Source: Corythucha ciliata (taxonomy: Eukaryota; Arthropoda; Insecta; Hemiptera; Tingidae). From it: a stretch of 64,000 bases of DNA. The stretch lies in assembly GCA_038030265.1 (NCBI GenBank), contig CM075938.1:20499009-20563008 (forward strand). Reading direction: 5' to 3'. A program made the position numbers and the translations under genes. Every line of letters starts with the position of its first letter. The stretch's first letter is position 1. Below, in pieces: positions 49,480-60,659 of the stretch. Below the pieces are notes generated by a model that had not been told where the DNA came from, made no database searches, and saw nothing but the letters and a program-made list of their open reading frames with translations.

Positions 49480-51854
49480 GAATTTTTTGTTACTTTCTGA
49501 ACTAAAGCGAAAGATTTTTTGGCCCGAAGATATTCTCGACCTGGCCGAAGACCGGAGATCGGGCCCCAGGCCCGGAGACTCCGGGCGAAACCCGGAGATC
49601 TGGCAACCCTACTTGTAAGTCAGAAAGTTGCTTGAATTATGAAAAAGGACATCTCCCCCCCCCCCTACCATCACCATCTTTAAATCGTTTATGATCTCTC
49701 GCGGCGCCAACTTTTTTTTTTTTTTTTTTCATCAAAATTATAAACCACCTAGAGAGTAAAAATGGTAATAAAATAAATAGATGAAAACGAGAAAAATGTT
49801 AGCCTTAGCAAATTAAATTTAAAATAACTGCCTCATTAAAGCATTTTATTCATTTCTGCACAACAGTGAACTTGAAAGCCCCATGGAGGGTTTTTTACGA
49901 CACGATTTAAACATTACTAAAATACGAGCCATGGAGACACGATTGAAACAGTAAAAATAAAATAAAAACACGGGGAGCGAGTACCAGAAAAATAATAAAA
50001 GTTAACCAATTAGAATCAACAAGTTATGTTTTTTATGAGCATTGATCCACTTTTTAAAACACAAAGTTTCGAAGATGAAGGACATAATAATTTCGCTGAT
50101 TTTACCTTTCAGTAATGTTCGAACTACTTTTTTTTCGAACTGTACGCAATGATGAAGGAGGAGTGGCGGGGAGGACGATTTCGTAACGCAAATAATACCG
50201 TCCTGGGGGATTCGTGCAACCCGAAAGATGAGATAATTATACTCATTTTGCCACCTCCACCCCCTTTCCATCTCTCGTTTCAATACGGAAGAAAATATTG
50301 CTAATTCCTAGGTTTATATAGGAGCTCTTTGGTTTTTCAGTAGGGCAGCTTTAATTGAAATTTATAAAATATAGTTGGGGGGAAAAACCAACTTCCAACC
50401 TGCTAATTTTCGACCTCTATTGTTTACCGCCCTCCGCCCCACACCGTCTACCATCGCCGTGCTCTTTGATAATCGAAAGGAGAAAAAACCTCAACTTTCA
50501 ACCTTTAATAGAAGTTCCTTAGTTTCTAATAATTGCATGTAATCATCCGCGAACGAAAAAAAAAAAAAAAAAAAAAAAAAAGAGGCCACAGGTGCATTTG
50601 AAAGTCCAGTGCACTCGTCCCTGGTGTAGGATAACCGTTTCTTCTGTAAAATTCTCGCTTTCTTTGTCTTTCATCTTCTCTTTCAAACCACCAAAGACCT
50701 GTTTTCCTTTTATTGCCTCGAAACATTGTCACTAAATTTTCATTTTCGATGCTCGCGAAAGATTTAACGAGCTCGTGAACGACTTCTGCGGGACAACAAC
50801 GACTCTCACATACACACACACACAAAAAAAAACGACCCCTGTTGAATATGTATGAACAATTTGTCAACCTCTCCTTTTCCCCCCACCATAATAGCCCACC
50901 CCCTTTTCCTTCTTGACACCAGGGGAACGACCATATTTTCGAATTATAGGTCGCATCGGAGTCTGGTGCCCAAAAGGGGATATAAATATAAACTCTCGAC
51001 CGGAGTGGATTCCTTTTGGAAGGTATAAAGATGACAAGGGAGGAGGAAGGTGGAGGGTATTCACGACTGTTCTATTTTTTTTTTTTTTTTTTTTTTTGAC
51101 TACGAAAACGCTCTATCTGATATGACATTGGAGAGTGGGTGCTGTGTAGAGTGAAAATAAATCATTTTAAAATTGTTTTTTTTCTGAAGCAATTACAAAA
51201 GCGAAACTAAAACATGTTTTTATCCAGCAGACCATCTGGCATACAATTGTTCCTTTGAGTGTACGGCGGGGAGGGAGGGGTGACGATTCCTACAAGGAAA
51301 TCCGCGATAGTTTAGGAAATCCGCGAAGAACATTTACAATGCCTCCTGTCCTCATCACGCCCTTCCAAAGAGGACAAAGACGTGAAGAGCCGTCTATGGG
51401 CATTCAACAGCCCAATTACAACTTGACACCCTTTTTTAACCGCAACAACGACTTTACCAAGACATGGGCGAGTGGGGGGGGGGGTGAGTCACCAGGGTGG
51501 TCACATTTGCAAATAATGGACTTACGTGGCCGAGGGGGTGTGATCAGCCAGAGTGGTGGCCAGGGGTAGAGGGAGACATGTGACTATTTTAAAACAATGG
51601 TCATTCATGTAATGAAATGGGCCCTTTCACGCAGAATGGGCTGTCCTAACGACGCTGAGAGATTTTTTTTTTCAAAATAAAAGTTCGTGCAAAGAAAATT
51701 AGGAAAGGTCAAGTGGCAAAACGAGGAAGCGAACAATCGATCTGTATACTGTACCGTAGCTATTTTTACTTTCTCCGGCGGGGGAAAAAAAGCTTTGATT
51801 AATAGATGCAGATCTTCAGAGCGCGATGATCCCAATCAAAGGTCATTTTCAATC

Positions 51855-51888
<34 letters not shown>

Positions 51889-52785
51889 CGAGGAGGAGAG
51901 TGTAGGTTTATGAGAAAAATGCTAATAAACCCACCCTCCCTACCCCTTCTAGCCGTAGGCGGTTCACTGTGAGGGAAATACCGAAGTTAGGTCATTGTTT
52001 TTTTTGTTATTGTGGCTGAATCAACAGGTGGTTGTTGAAATAAATTTAAATTTAACTCACATTCAAAAATTATTCACACTCAATCTTCCATCGTCGACCT
52101 ATAAATATCTCTTCGAGTCGTACCCTTCACTGAACAATTGCGATTTTCCCTTCGCGCTCTATTTTTTTTTTTTTTTTTTTTGTAATGTGTACTAGCAAAA
52201 AACTCCCCCTCAAGCAACAATACGATTCGTTAAGTGCTACTTATATTTAACCCACCTCCCCTTCTTCGTCACCACTAAATTTTCTCAGAAGCAAGTCTCT
52301 CTCGAATAGGTACACTCCCTTCATCCGAACAAAATCTGATTTTATTATACGATGACCTTACTGCTGGCCGGGGCAAACGTGCCACCGGGGGAGAGGACTA
52401 CTACTCGAAGTCAGCCGCAATATATGCTCCACTGACCAATAAAGTAACTTTCGTTTTTTTTTTTTTTTTTTTTTTTTTCATTCATTTCGAGATGGACGGA
52501 GCGATATTACAATGTGAGACTCTTTCCACCCACGAAACTTGCGAACGCAATTAAAACTGTCAGCATCACGGCGACTCCAAGTGCGCGATTGATTTTATCC
52601 GGTAAGGTAAGAAAGGGGGGGGGGGAGGCTGTTTAAAGTGCTTTTTACCTCGATGTCACAACAATAAGCAATGTTAAGAGATACAACCAAAATCGTGGAA
52701 TTTATGGCGTACTTATAGGTAGGCTATGGCCCGCAAGACTTAATTTTTTTCGTGTCTCTTCAAGGCTGGTAGGAGTTGAAGGGTG
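49201..52785. other. Unassigned stretch rich in long A/T runs, no gene seen
   Basis: Contains a 30-T run (49447-49476), 26 A (50556-50581), 29 A (51858-51886), 25 T (52454-52478) and shorter runs near 51068 and 52161, plus G runs near 51476 and 52616. The 49.54-49.6 kb part repeats 'ccggagatc' and 'cccgga' phrases. No coding domain was found. Confidence 0.55.
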
Positions 52786-52789
52786 GGTA

Positions 52790-53325
52790 TACGCGCTTTT
52801 TAGCGGGACAATGAGGAAGTAACATAAAAAATAAAAATCGATGGAAACATTTTTTTCCGAAAAAAAATGACTAAATATGACCAGGAATTGAATATTAGTG
52901 CGTACATGATTGATTTATATTTATAGCGAATTAATAAAACTTGCCAATTTTTTTTTTTTGTCCTTAAACGGCTGGTCTGTGACTCGTGACGAGGTTAAGG
53001 GGTTGTAACCCCTCCCACCCCTCCGCATCGTGGCTGTTATCATGTTTTGCCCCTTCTTGTCCTTCCCATTCCCTTAAGTCCTATTGTTTGATTTGTGGGA
53101 AGCTATTGTGGAGGTCACGCGAATGCTGTTATTACGTCATCAGTCTATCTAGCCTATTTCAAATGGGTCCCACAACCCAATAGTTTCAAAAATTAATAAA
53201 AAATATAGGGCCTGATTTTATTTGAACGGATCGTGTTTTCATGAGTTTTGGTACCCAAGCTATCACGACAGCATGATTTTGGAAAATGTGTTACTTCCTC
53301 ATTTTATCCCGTTCATTTTTGCGTG
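52790..53325. mobile_element. Candidate inverted-repeat element (MITE-like), about 530 bp
   Basis: The left end (about 52790-52825) contains gcgggacaatgaggaagtaa. The reverse complement of the right end (about 53285-53325) contains cgggataaaatgaggaagta. The exact core is atgaggaagtaaca and the matching part is about 30-40 bp. The interior shows no inverted complementarity and no transposase. It may be a deletion derivative of a DNA transposon; the superfamily is unknown. Confidence 0.6.
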
Positions 53326-55780
53326 ACATCTCATGACAATTATTTAAAGCTCTTAGGCCAAAATTGATTTGTTTTATTTATAAAATTGAATATTTCATCC
53401 CCTTTTCAATGAATATATACAACGTCGAAATAGGACAAATTGTCTTGGTTATGAAGAGAATTCTTGATCGCTGTCTACAAAATTAATTCACCCCCAAAAT
53501 TTCTCCGGTCACGCTGAATAGCTTAAATTTCACGGTCATTTTTAAACAATGAAACTCATTTTACAATCGGATAATCCCCCACCCCCACCCCGGAACTCTC
53601 CTCACGTCATTTCTAATACCGTCTCCCCCTTAACTCAGCGTTGTATGTCGCAGAACAAAAGTTACATGATCGGCTCGCTTTTAGGAAGAAAAAGAATGAA
53701 ACAATGGATATATCCGAAGTCTCCACGAATGGCCACATTGGTTGGTTGGCTTGGCATTGCAGCGGGGACGCGAGGCTCTTTAAACGGCTAATGTAAACGG
53801 GTTCAAAGTATAATACAGGGCGAAAGGGTTCTTCTATGGCTAAAATTGGGGAAGTCACGACAAGTGCACGAACTCAGGCGAATAGAGAGAAAGAGAGAGA
53901 GTGAGAGAGAAAAGGCGAAAGAGCATGACCAAGAGATCTGAATTTATAATGACCCTCAGGGGGTCCTCTTCGATGTCTTTTTATTGTCTCTTCACGAAAC
54001 CTGAAGAGAAAAGAGATGCAGATAGAGAAAGGAGAAAGGAGAAAGGAAGAGGAAGGTCCGTTTTTTCAAACAACAAAAAGTAACTCGCGCACTCAGTGAA
54101 GTGATTCAACTTGAGGGGGAATAAAGGGAAGCCCGTTTAAAAAAAATAAACTATAATATTATGTGACCACAATAAAACACATTGATCAAAGTGAACATAC
54201 AAACTGCGGTTGAAGCTCTTTATTAGTGAAGGAAGGGTGAGAAGGGAGCTGATACACACAAAAAACCACTCGATTGTAACAAGAGACGGTCCAAATTCCC
54301 CCCTTTTCCCCTCTCGCTGTACAGCCACGTCTTATTTAGTTAAATGGTGGCGGATCTCTCAGTGCATGAGGGTTCCCATGGGAGAATGCACCATGCACAC
54401 TCCTTTAACAAAAAAAAATCCTTTTAATGGTGGACCCCTACACTTTCAAAACACTGTCAGATGCATCTGGTGGTCACATACAAGTTGAACACCGTGTTTT
54501 ATCTGTCATCTAAGGCTTCTTCCTTGAAGAGACCGTTTGATTGACGGACGAATTCAATTTTTTTTCTCTCTCTCTCGTTTATATTTATCAAAAAAGCGAT
54601 ATATTAAGGCCTTAACATGAACAGGAAATGATCTCATATAGTTTGGTTGAATTAAATAACCGGCCAGTAGCGGCGGAGGTCTATTTAAAAAAACAAAAAA
54701 AAAACACCAAAATTAACGAAACGAACCACTGTGCGCCGTTTCAAATTGATTTTTCTTCCATTCGAGAACAGATGCGCGGCTCATACAGTCACGTGACCAT
54801 TAGCAAACTCATCCCTCCCGAAACTTAATTAAAAGCAATTTGTTTTACTGGCCCCCTTCACCCTGTGCCATATGTCCCACACGAAGATGGTGGAATGGTT
54901 ATAAGGCGCGAGTGGGGGGGGGGAGGGAGAAGTTATTGGAAAGACCGATTAGCCGACATATTTCACATAACATTTGGTTCTTTTTTTCTGTATCTGTCAT
55001 GTCTCCGCACCGCGTATATCGCCCACCGATACGCGGTTAACCGCAACTTTCGTGGCGCGCGTCTCCTCAATTCCAAAGAAGATGCGAGTGGTAATGTTTA
55101 AAGAAGAGGTGGAAGGGGGGATGATCTTCGAGAGGTATAATGATGACAAGTTGTTAGCATATTTTGGAAACAAGGATTGATGACTGTTTCAATCAGAAAT
55201 GTAAAGAAAAGAAGAAAGGACGTCATTTATTTCTCGACAAAAAGGGAAAGTTTGGATGAAAATAAAAAGAAAGCCTGAGATAATGTGTTTTTTTTTTTTT
55301 TTTTTACGCATCTGCTAGTTTCAATGCATCAGGGCGACGTGACGAGATGTATTAGATATCCCATGAAACTGTAACGCCCCCACCTGGGGAGATGGATGAA
55401 CCGTTGAGGAAATACCGCATCTGGTTCTTCCATAAAAGTGTGCTTTTTTTTTTTTTTTTTTCAATTACTTCAGGGGTTTAAAAATTGAGAAGAGCAGAAA
55501 ATGTCAGGTTAGTCATTATACTTTGCACGGTACGTGGCCATTACGGTTTTAAGCAACGAGAAAATATCAAGTTCCAAGTTTTTACGGGCCGTAGCTTCTT
55601 AAGCACGCACTTTTGTTTTGCTTTCTGATTCAATTTGTACTTTTAAGATTTAGAAGCAGCACTGATGGGAATTGAGAAAGACGGGAATGAGATGTCTTGG
55701 GCACTGAAACGAAACGAAACAACTTCGGCAATCGTTTTAAGGCCTATTAGCAGTGGAACGAATGATTTGTTTTTTGTTTT
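53326..55780. other. Unassigned stretch, no gene seen
   Basis: AT-rich with GA-rich tracts near 53885-53915, a G run near 54915 and T runs at about 55289 and 55443. No coding domain or RNA gene was seen. Confidence 0.5.
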
Positions 55781-55781
55781 T

Positions 55782-55864
55782 TTTTAGTGCATTTCATTTA
55801 TGTCAAAATGCACTATTGGTCTCGTCGTGATGGTGGCAAACATGGGTCATGGCATGTTTTTTTT
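55782..55864 (+). repeat. Conserved hairpin block, copy 2
   Basis: Partner of 33876-33957 in the same orientation. The 9-bp stem agtgcattt/aaatgcact is kept with a longer loop, followed by the almost identical tail attggtct-gtcgtgatgg and caaacatgggtcatg-catg and then a T run. Minisatellite E follows directly. Confidence 0.87.
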
Positions 55865-55883
55865 TCCTTCTAACATCTCCGGG

Positions 55884-56047
55884 CCAGGAACGCCCTGAGC
55901 CGGTAAGAGCCTAGGAACGCCCTGAGCTTTTAAGAGCCCACCTGGAACGCCCTGAGCTGGTAAGAGCCCAGAAACGCCCTTAGCTGGTATTAGCGCAAGG
56001 ACGCCGTGAGCTGGTAAGAACCCAGGAACATCCTGAGGTGGTTACAA
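55884..56047 (+). repeat. Minisatellite E, about six units of 27 bp
   Basis: Consensus ggaacgccctgagctggtaa followed by gagccca. Divergence rises towards the right end, where the last unit reads ggaacatcctgaggtggtta. It starts about 20 bp after the conserved hairpin block. Confidence 0.92.
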
Positions 56048-58210
56048 GAACTGACTGTTACGGAAAATGTCATTTCGCCACCAAAAGTAAGCTTAAGCAG
56101 TATAAAATCGAGTTTTTGGGCTCAAATCTTGGCAAGTTATAAAATTGTTAGGGCTCTACTGTGTGACATCGCAGATTCGGACAGACTTTGCATGGAAGAA
56201 TAGCAATCCCCCGATTTCCCACAGCATTTTCAGGAATCTCTATAACATCACTGAAAGCTGCCTGGGAATACAATTAATTAAATCCATTTCGCAAAGCTCT
56301 AAAAAAACAGGTTTATCGAGTACTTGAAAGTAATTGAATGTAAAACAAGCCGAGCTGAGAAAGACAGGCCTATGTCCAAGTCTAAAAACTATTCAGAAAC
56401 AAAAGCTCGGTAGGACGTTATAAGGATGAAAAAAAGGGTGTAAGGGTGTTAGATTGTTAACGTAGAGAGTGGTGACGTGGGGAGGGGATGGGATTGAGAG
56501 GCAATAGTATTGTCTTCGCCTTGCATCTCCCACGCCGATTGTCACACGAGTCTCGTAGTTTCCATAACTGATATGCATAATCTCTTGGACGCGCCTTCTA
56601 TGGCCGTATAATTTAGAGGTCAGAATAATACATTTTAATACAGGGCGTCAGGGACTGTCAGTTTGGATTACGTTCACATCGCTGTTTCCTATGTCGTGTT
56701 CGAGAGTACCAAGGGCTGGGGGTGGTGAAGAGAAAAGAAAAAGAAACAAGTAGGTCGAACTTGGATGACCAGTAATCCCCTTTTTTTCGCTATTGACGCC
56801 ATTATATTTATTAGAAAGTTCGTCCGAGAGTGAGTGTAATACAAGCCGATGTAGTTCCTTATTCCTCGCCCTGTTAAACTATACCAAGTTTGTTGTCATC
56901 CTCTTTTAATTTATAGTTGGCGTTAAAACGTTAATTACCCGCGCGAAACGGTCCCTTTGGAAACAGCTTCATCTAAGATTTGAATCTCAGATATTATATG
57001 GCCGACGGAACGCTTGTTTTAAAGTCTGTTCGATAGCACTTAATAAAGTATGAACTCTAACTCGTACAAGGGGGATCAGCAAATAGGCGGCGCACAAATC
57101 CTGGAACCTTGTCGGGCCCTATAGAAATAAGACGTCCCTTTTATGTAGAGCGTGAGCAACGTGATTCCCTAAGAGAAATAATGAATGAGATCTTGGAGGA
57201 TAAGAAAATATTGCGCCTTTAATAACTACATTCAAAGGAGAAACGTTTCTTCTTCGAAAAAAAAGAGTAGTTCGGTTTTAATTATTGTTAAGTTGAGTTG
57301 AATCCGAAGTTTTAATTAGCTCTTGAACATTTCATTGACGTGTAATAGCTGAGCTCTTTACACTAAAGTAGGTAGTTTAAAAGTTCATGGTTAGGACAGG
57401 TAATTTCATAGCTGCTCTTTTCTATTTCCCTCATTTTTTATAACCAGTTAAATGAAAAATAAATTAACTTTTTTCTGCATTTTCTCATTCCTCGAAATTA
57501 TTAATCTCATGTAACGCAATCAAGGCTACAACACCCACAATTCTGATCTCTGAATAGAGTTAATATAAAGGGACTTACGCAAGGTGCCAGAATTCAATTG
57601 ATCAAGATTTACGCATTTAAGTGGCCTGGGAACGTACTACTAGCGCGTTGCCCTCCCCCCTCCCCAAAAATAATGAAAACGAATGGGGGTGGGACTCTTA
57701 TTCCCACGAGAAGGACATCCAAAAGAAAAAAAGAGGGGGCGGTATTTCCCGTACTTCCTATAAATCTATTGTCCTCGGCTAAAAGAGAAACCCGCGCATC
57801 ATCCAAAAGTTCCCAAATAGGCGGAGGGTGAATATCCTCAGCCTCCCCCGCCCAAACCCTCTTCACCATCGCTGACACCCTCAACCCCTCCGTGAGAGTC
57901 ACGCGCTCTCCTTTTTTCGGATGGGGAGGAAGGTCTTTTGTTCACGTTATGAGGGCGAAATGAGGCACCAGACATATTGCAAGTGCCTTATTGAGGGAAA
58001 CCTTTCTCTCCTCAGTATACACCACCCTCATGGGAAAAAACGGAGAAATAATCGCCGGCACGCGTCTATAGGACCACCAGCTATTGATAAGCCGAGATTT
58101 GAATTTGGCAAAAAGCTTTCGCACGCGAGGAGAGGGTGTAGAAGTGGTTGAATGTTTGGCCTCAGGCACAAATCTCATTATGAGTGTGACGTCTCCCATG
58201 AAATAAAAAA
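56048..58210. other. Unassigned stretch, no gene seen
   Basis: No recognisable coding domain. It ends at the sharp left junction of the tandem retrotransposon segment (an A run at 58204-58212). Confidence 0.5.
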
Positions 58211-58245
58211 AAGGAGGGGGTTGAAAGGAAACATGTGGACCGAGC

Positions 58246-60270
58246 GTGCGTGAAAAACTAGTTATTTTCGTCCCCTCACCATTCTTAAGTAACAGTACAT
58301 ATTGCGATGGACAAACTTTGCCTGCACTTGACTTGAAAGGAAAAGAGTACTTGGGGGTGGGCCCGGCCGCACCCTGCAACCAAGCCGAACTGGTCTCATT
58401 AGAGTCATGCCTTAAATCTTGGAGTTGGACTCGAAATACTATTGGCGGGGATCCACAAGCCCCCCCCCCCCACGGAGTTACGAACTTTTTCCCAAGTGAC
58501 TTGCCGTGTGACGCTGAAGTACGCCAGTCAGTGCTTGCTCCCCTTGACACATCCTTACACCCACAATGGACGAATGAACAAGTAGCTACTGCAATGCAAG
58601 GATCAGCCACGTCCAAGGGCCCAGGCCCTTCTGGCATTCACGGGGAGCACGTCCGTAACGCTACCCTCAGCAGACATTATATTGATATGCTAACGAACAT
58701 ATTTGACCGGTGTTTGCATCTAGGATACTTCCATGTCGCGTGGAAGAGCTGCCGATTACGCCTCCTTCTAAAGGGTCCCCATCGGGACAGGTCACCGCCA
58801 CAAGGTACCGTCCTACAAGCATAATGTCAACTGAGGTTAAAGTTTTCGAGAAGCTTATCCTAACTGCATTGCAGCCATTCCTCGAAGCTAGGGCGCACCC
58901 ATCACAGTATGATGGCATGCCTGGGTGCTCGACAGCACATGCCCTAAACCGGCTCAGGGAGGAACTAGCGGCGCCTTCGCGAGATACTACTGTGGTTCTC
59001 TTCTTGGACATCTTCAGGAGCATTTAACGAGTTATGGCAGCCGGCTATCCTAACTGCCCTGCGCGAAACGAGAATCCCATCCACCTTGTATCACCTTATT
59101 TGTAGTTACTTCACTGGCAGAACTGCATACTGCAATGGCGTACCCTACCCTATCACCGCAAAATGTCTCCTAGGAGCGGTCTTTTACTTTCAGTGAACAA
59201 CTACGATGCCTGACGAATCTTAATTTCCAAACAATCGCGTATGTTGATGACTTGGCCATCATCATTAGAGCCACCGATAATGATCACCTCTGTGACCGTG
59301 TCTTTGAAGCCTTGAAGTGCGTAGAACAATGGTGTGCTTCAACGCGCCTGCGTCTCGCAATCTCCAAAACACAAACATTCGTCGCTCGGGGCCGAATACG
59401 CACCAACCACATATTACTTCGAGTCGGGAGAACTCTCCCCCTGACCAAAAAGCCAGTTTACCTTGGCGTAAAGACCGCCGTTTCACACGGTTGCCACGTC
59501 TCCAACTGTTAAGCCGGCTTCACATGTGATCTGAAAAAAGCTCGGCTTTGAGCTGTATCCCATGAAATATAATTAATTCAAACGCGGGTTGCTCTTTGAT
59601 TGGCTACTGCTCAAAGCTTAAGCTGTCACAGCTCGCATGTAAAGGCGGCTTTACGGGAGCGAGTTCTACCGCTTAGTCGTTTCCTTCGTGGACTTTCCGG
59701 CCCAGGATGGGGGGGGGGCATCTCTATTTTCAAGACTCGTATGTTACCAGCAGGTACTGGTTCCACGCATCCTTTATGGGTGTATTGCATGGTGGCCCCG
59801 TGCTAGTCAGCGTGCAAGAAACAAGATTCTCACGATTCAGCGTCTGATACTACTGCAGGTGCTTAAAGCATACGCTACCACAGCGCACTCAACATGCCAT
59901 GTTCCGGCTGGCGTCCCCCCAGTAGAACTTGTTCTCGATGAGAGCCTTGCAATCCAAATTAAACGCCTGAATTTGGATCTTCCACGGCCAGACCGGATTA
60001 TGGCAGTTCCTGATGAGAAGGATTTTACCTCGTACCGTCGGGCGTGCCTTGATTGCACAGTGGCAACAACGATGGGACCGATGCGTATGCCTCACCTACG
60101 CCTACTATCCTACCCTGCGATCCAGCTCCTCACTGGACACGGTAGCTTTAACGGCAATCTCCACTTCTATCGGAGAAGAGACTCGCCGGATTGCCCATGT
60201 GGCCACTGAGAGGAGACCGCAGCCCATGTCCTCTGGAATCAACCTCGATTACCACACCATTTAATTACGT
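58246..60270 (+). pseudogene. RT and C-terminal region of the R1-like element, copy 1
   Basis: Frames in order give WTNEQVATAMQGSATSKGPG then PSGIHGEHVR (about 58570-58655), ATRYRPTSIMSTEVKVFEKL (from about 58800), and PSQYDGMPGCSTAHALNRLR. Motif A LFLDI has its Asp codon at 59007-59009. A one-base insertion at about 59013 separates it from SGAFNELWQPAILTAL. QTIAYVDDLAIIIRATDN carries the YVDD motif (59240-59251), followed by LRLAISKTQTFVARGRI and KPVYLGVK. The 147-bp MITE then interrupts the thumb. The C-terminal part resumes with QQVLVPRILYGCIAWWPRAS, VLKAYATTAHSTCHVPAGVP and LLTGHGSFNGNLHFYRRRDS. It ends with the knuckle-like PDCPCG, then ETAAHVLW in a shifted frame. There is no RNase H domain, as in R1-type elements. 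A C run (about 58460) and a G run (about 59706) lie inside the former reading frame. The copy is dead. Confidence 0.9.
59508..59654. mobile_element. Nested MITE (147 bp) in retrotransposon copy 1
   Basis: The ends gttaagccggcttcacatg and, reverse complemented from the right, gtaaagccgcctttacatg match at about 15 of 19 positions. Complementarity continues inward (ggctttgagc with gctcaaagct, and agctgt blocks), so most of the element can fold back. It has no coding capacity and splits the RT thumb from the C-terminal part. The TTAA at the left edge would suit a piggyBac-type target, but the right edge reads TTTAC, so the superfamily is open. Confidence 0.75.
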
Positions 60271-60659
60271 CTCGAGCAGCTGTTCAGTGGTTGAACGGAT
60301 TTGCTAGGGGATGCTACCATCGAAGAGGTCTCGGGGCAACCATGGCCCACACTAATATCCCGCTTGCATCAACTTTCTGATTCGGCCTTCTATTCCGAGT
60401 TGTATTGATGTTGCGGGTAAACCACGAGCAATCTCTGATCCCTCTGACCCCACTGATATCCTTCTGATCTCCCCAGCACATCCGTCCCAATCCCCTACAC
60501 ACCTGACTGCTCCAGTTCACTGTCAACTTCCCGGCTGGTCCCTCAACGTCCGACCGGGTTGATGGTGCTGGTAAATCCCCGCAGCCAAGCGGATGCACCC
60601 CGAACTTCATGGCACTTGCACCTGAAGGAGGGGGTTGAAAGGAAACATGTGGACCGAGC

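Larger units (their letters stand above)
58211..60624 (+). mobile_element. R1-like non-LTR retrotransposon segment, tandem copy 1
   Basis: First of two head-to-tail copies of a 2,414-bp segment. It begins inside the RT region (endonuclease and ORF1 absent) and runs past the C-terminal knuckle region. The left junction with unrelated DNA is at 58210/58211. The junction with copy 2 is cacctg|aaggagg at 60624/60625, with no clear microhomology. Confidence 0.93.

Noticed and set aside
57942..58637. 231-residue minus-strand open frame, repeated in part at 60314-61051
   Set aside because: It is antisense to the R1-like RT, and the two copies simply mirror the tandem duplication. The recognisable domains are on the plus strand.
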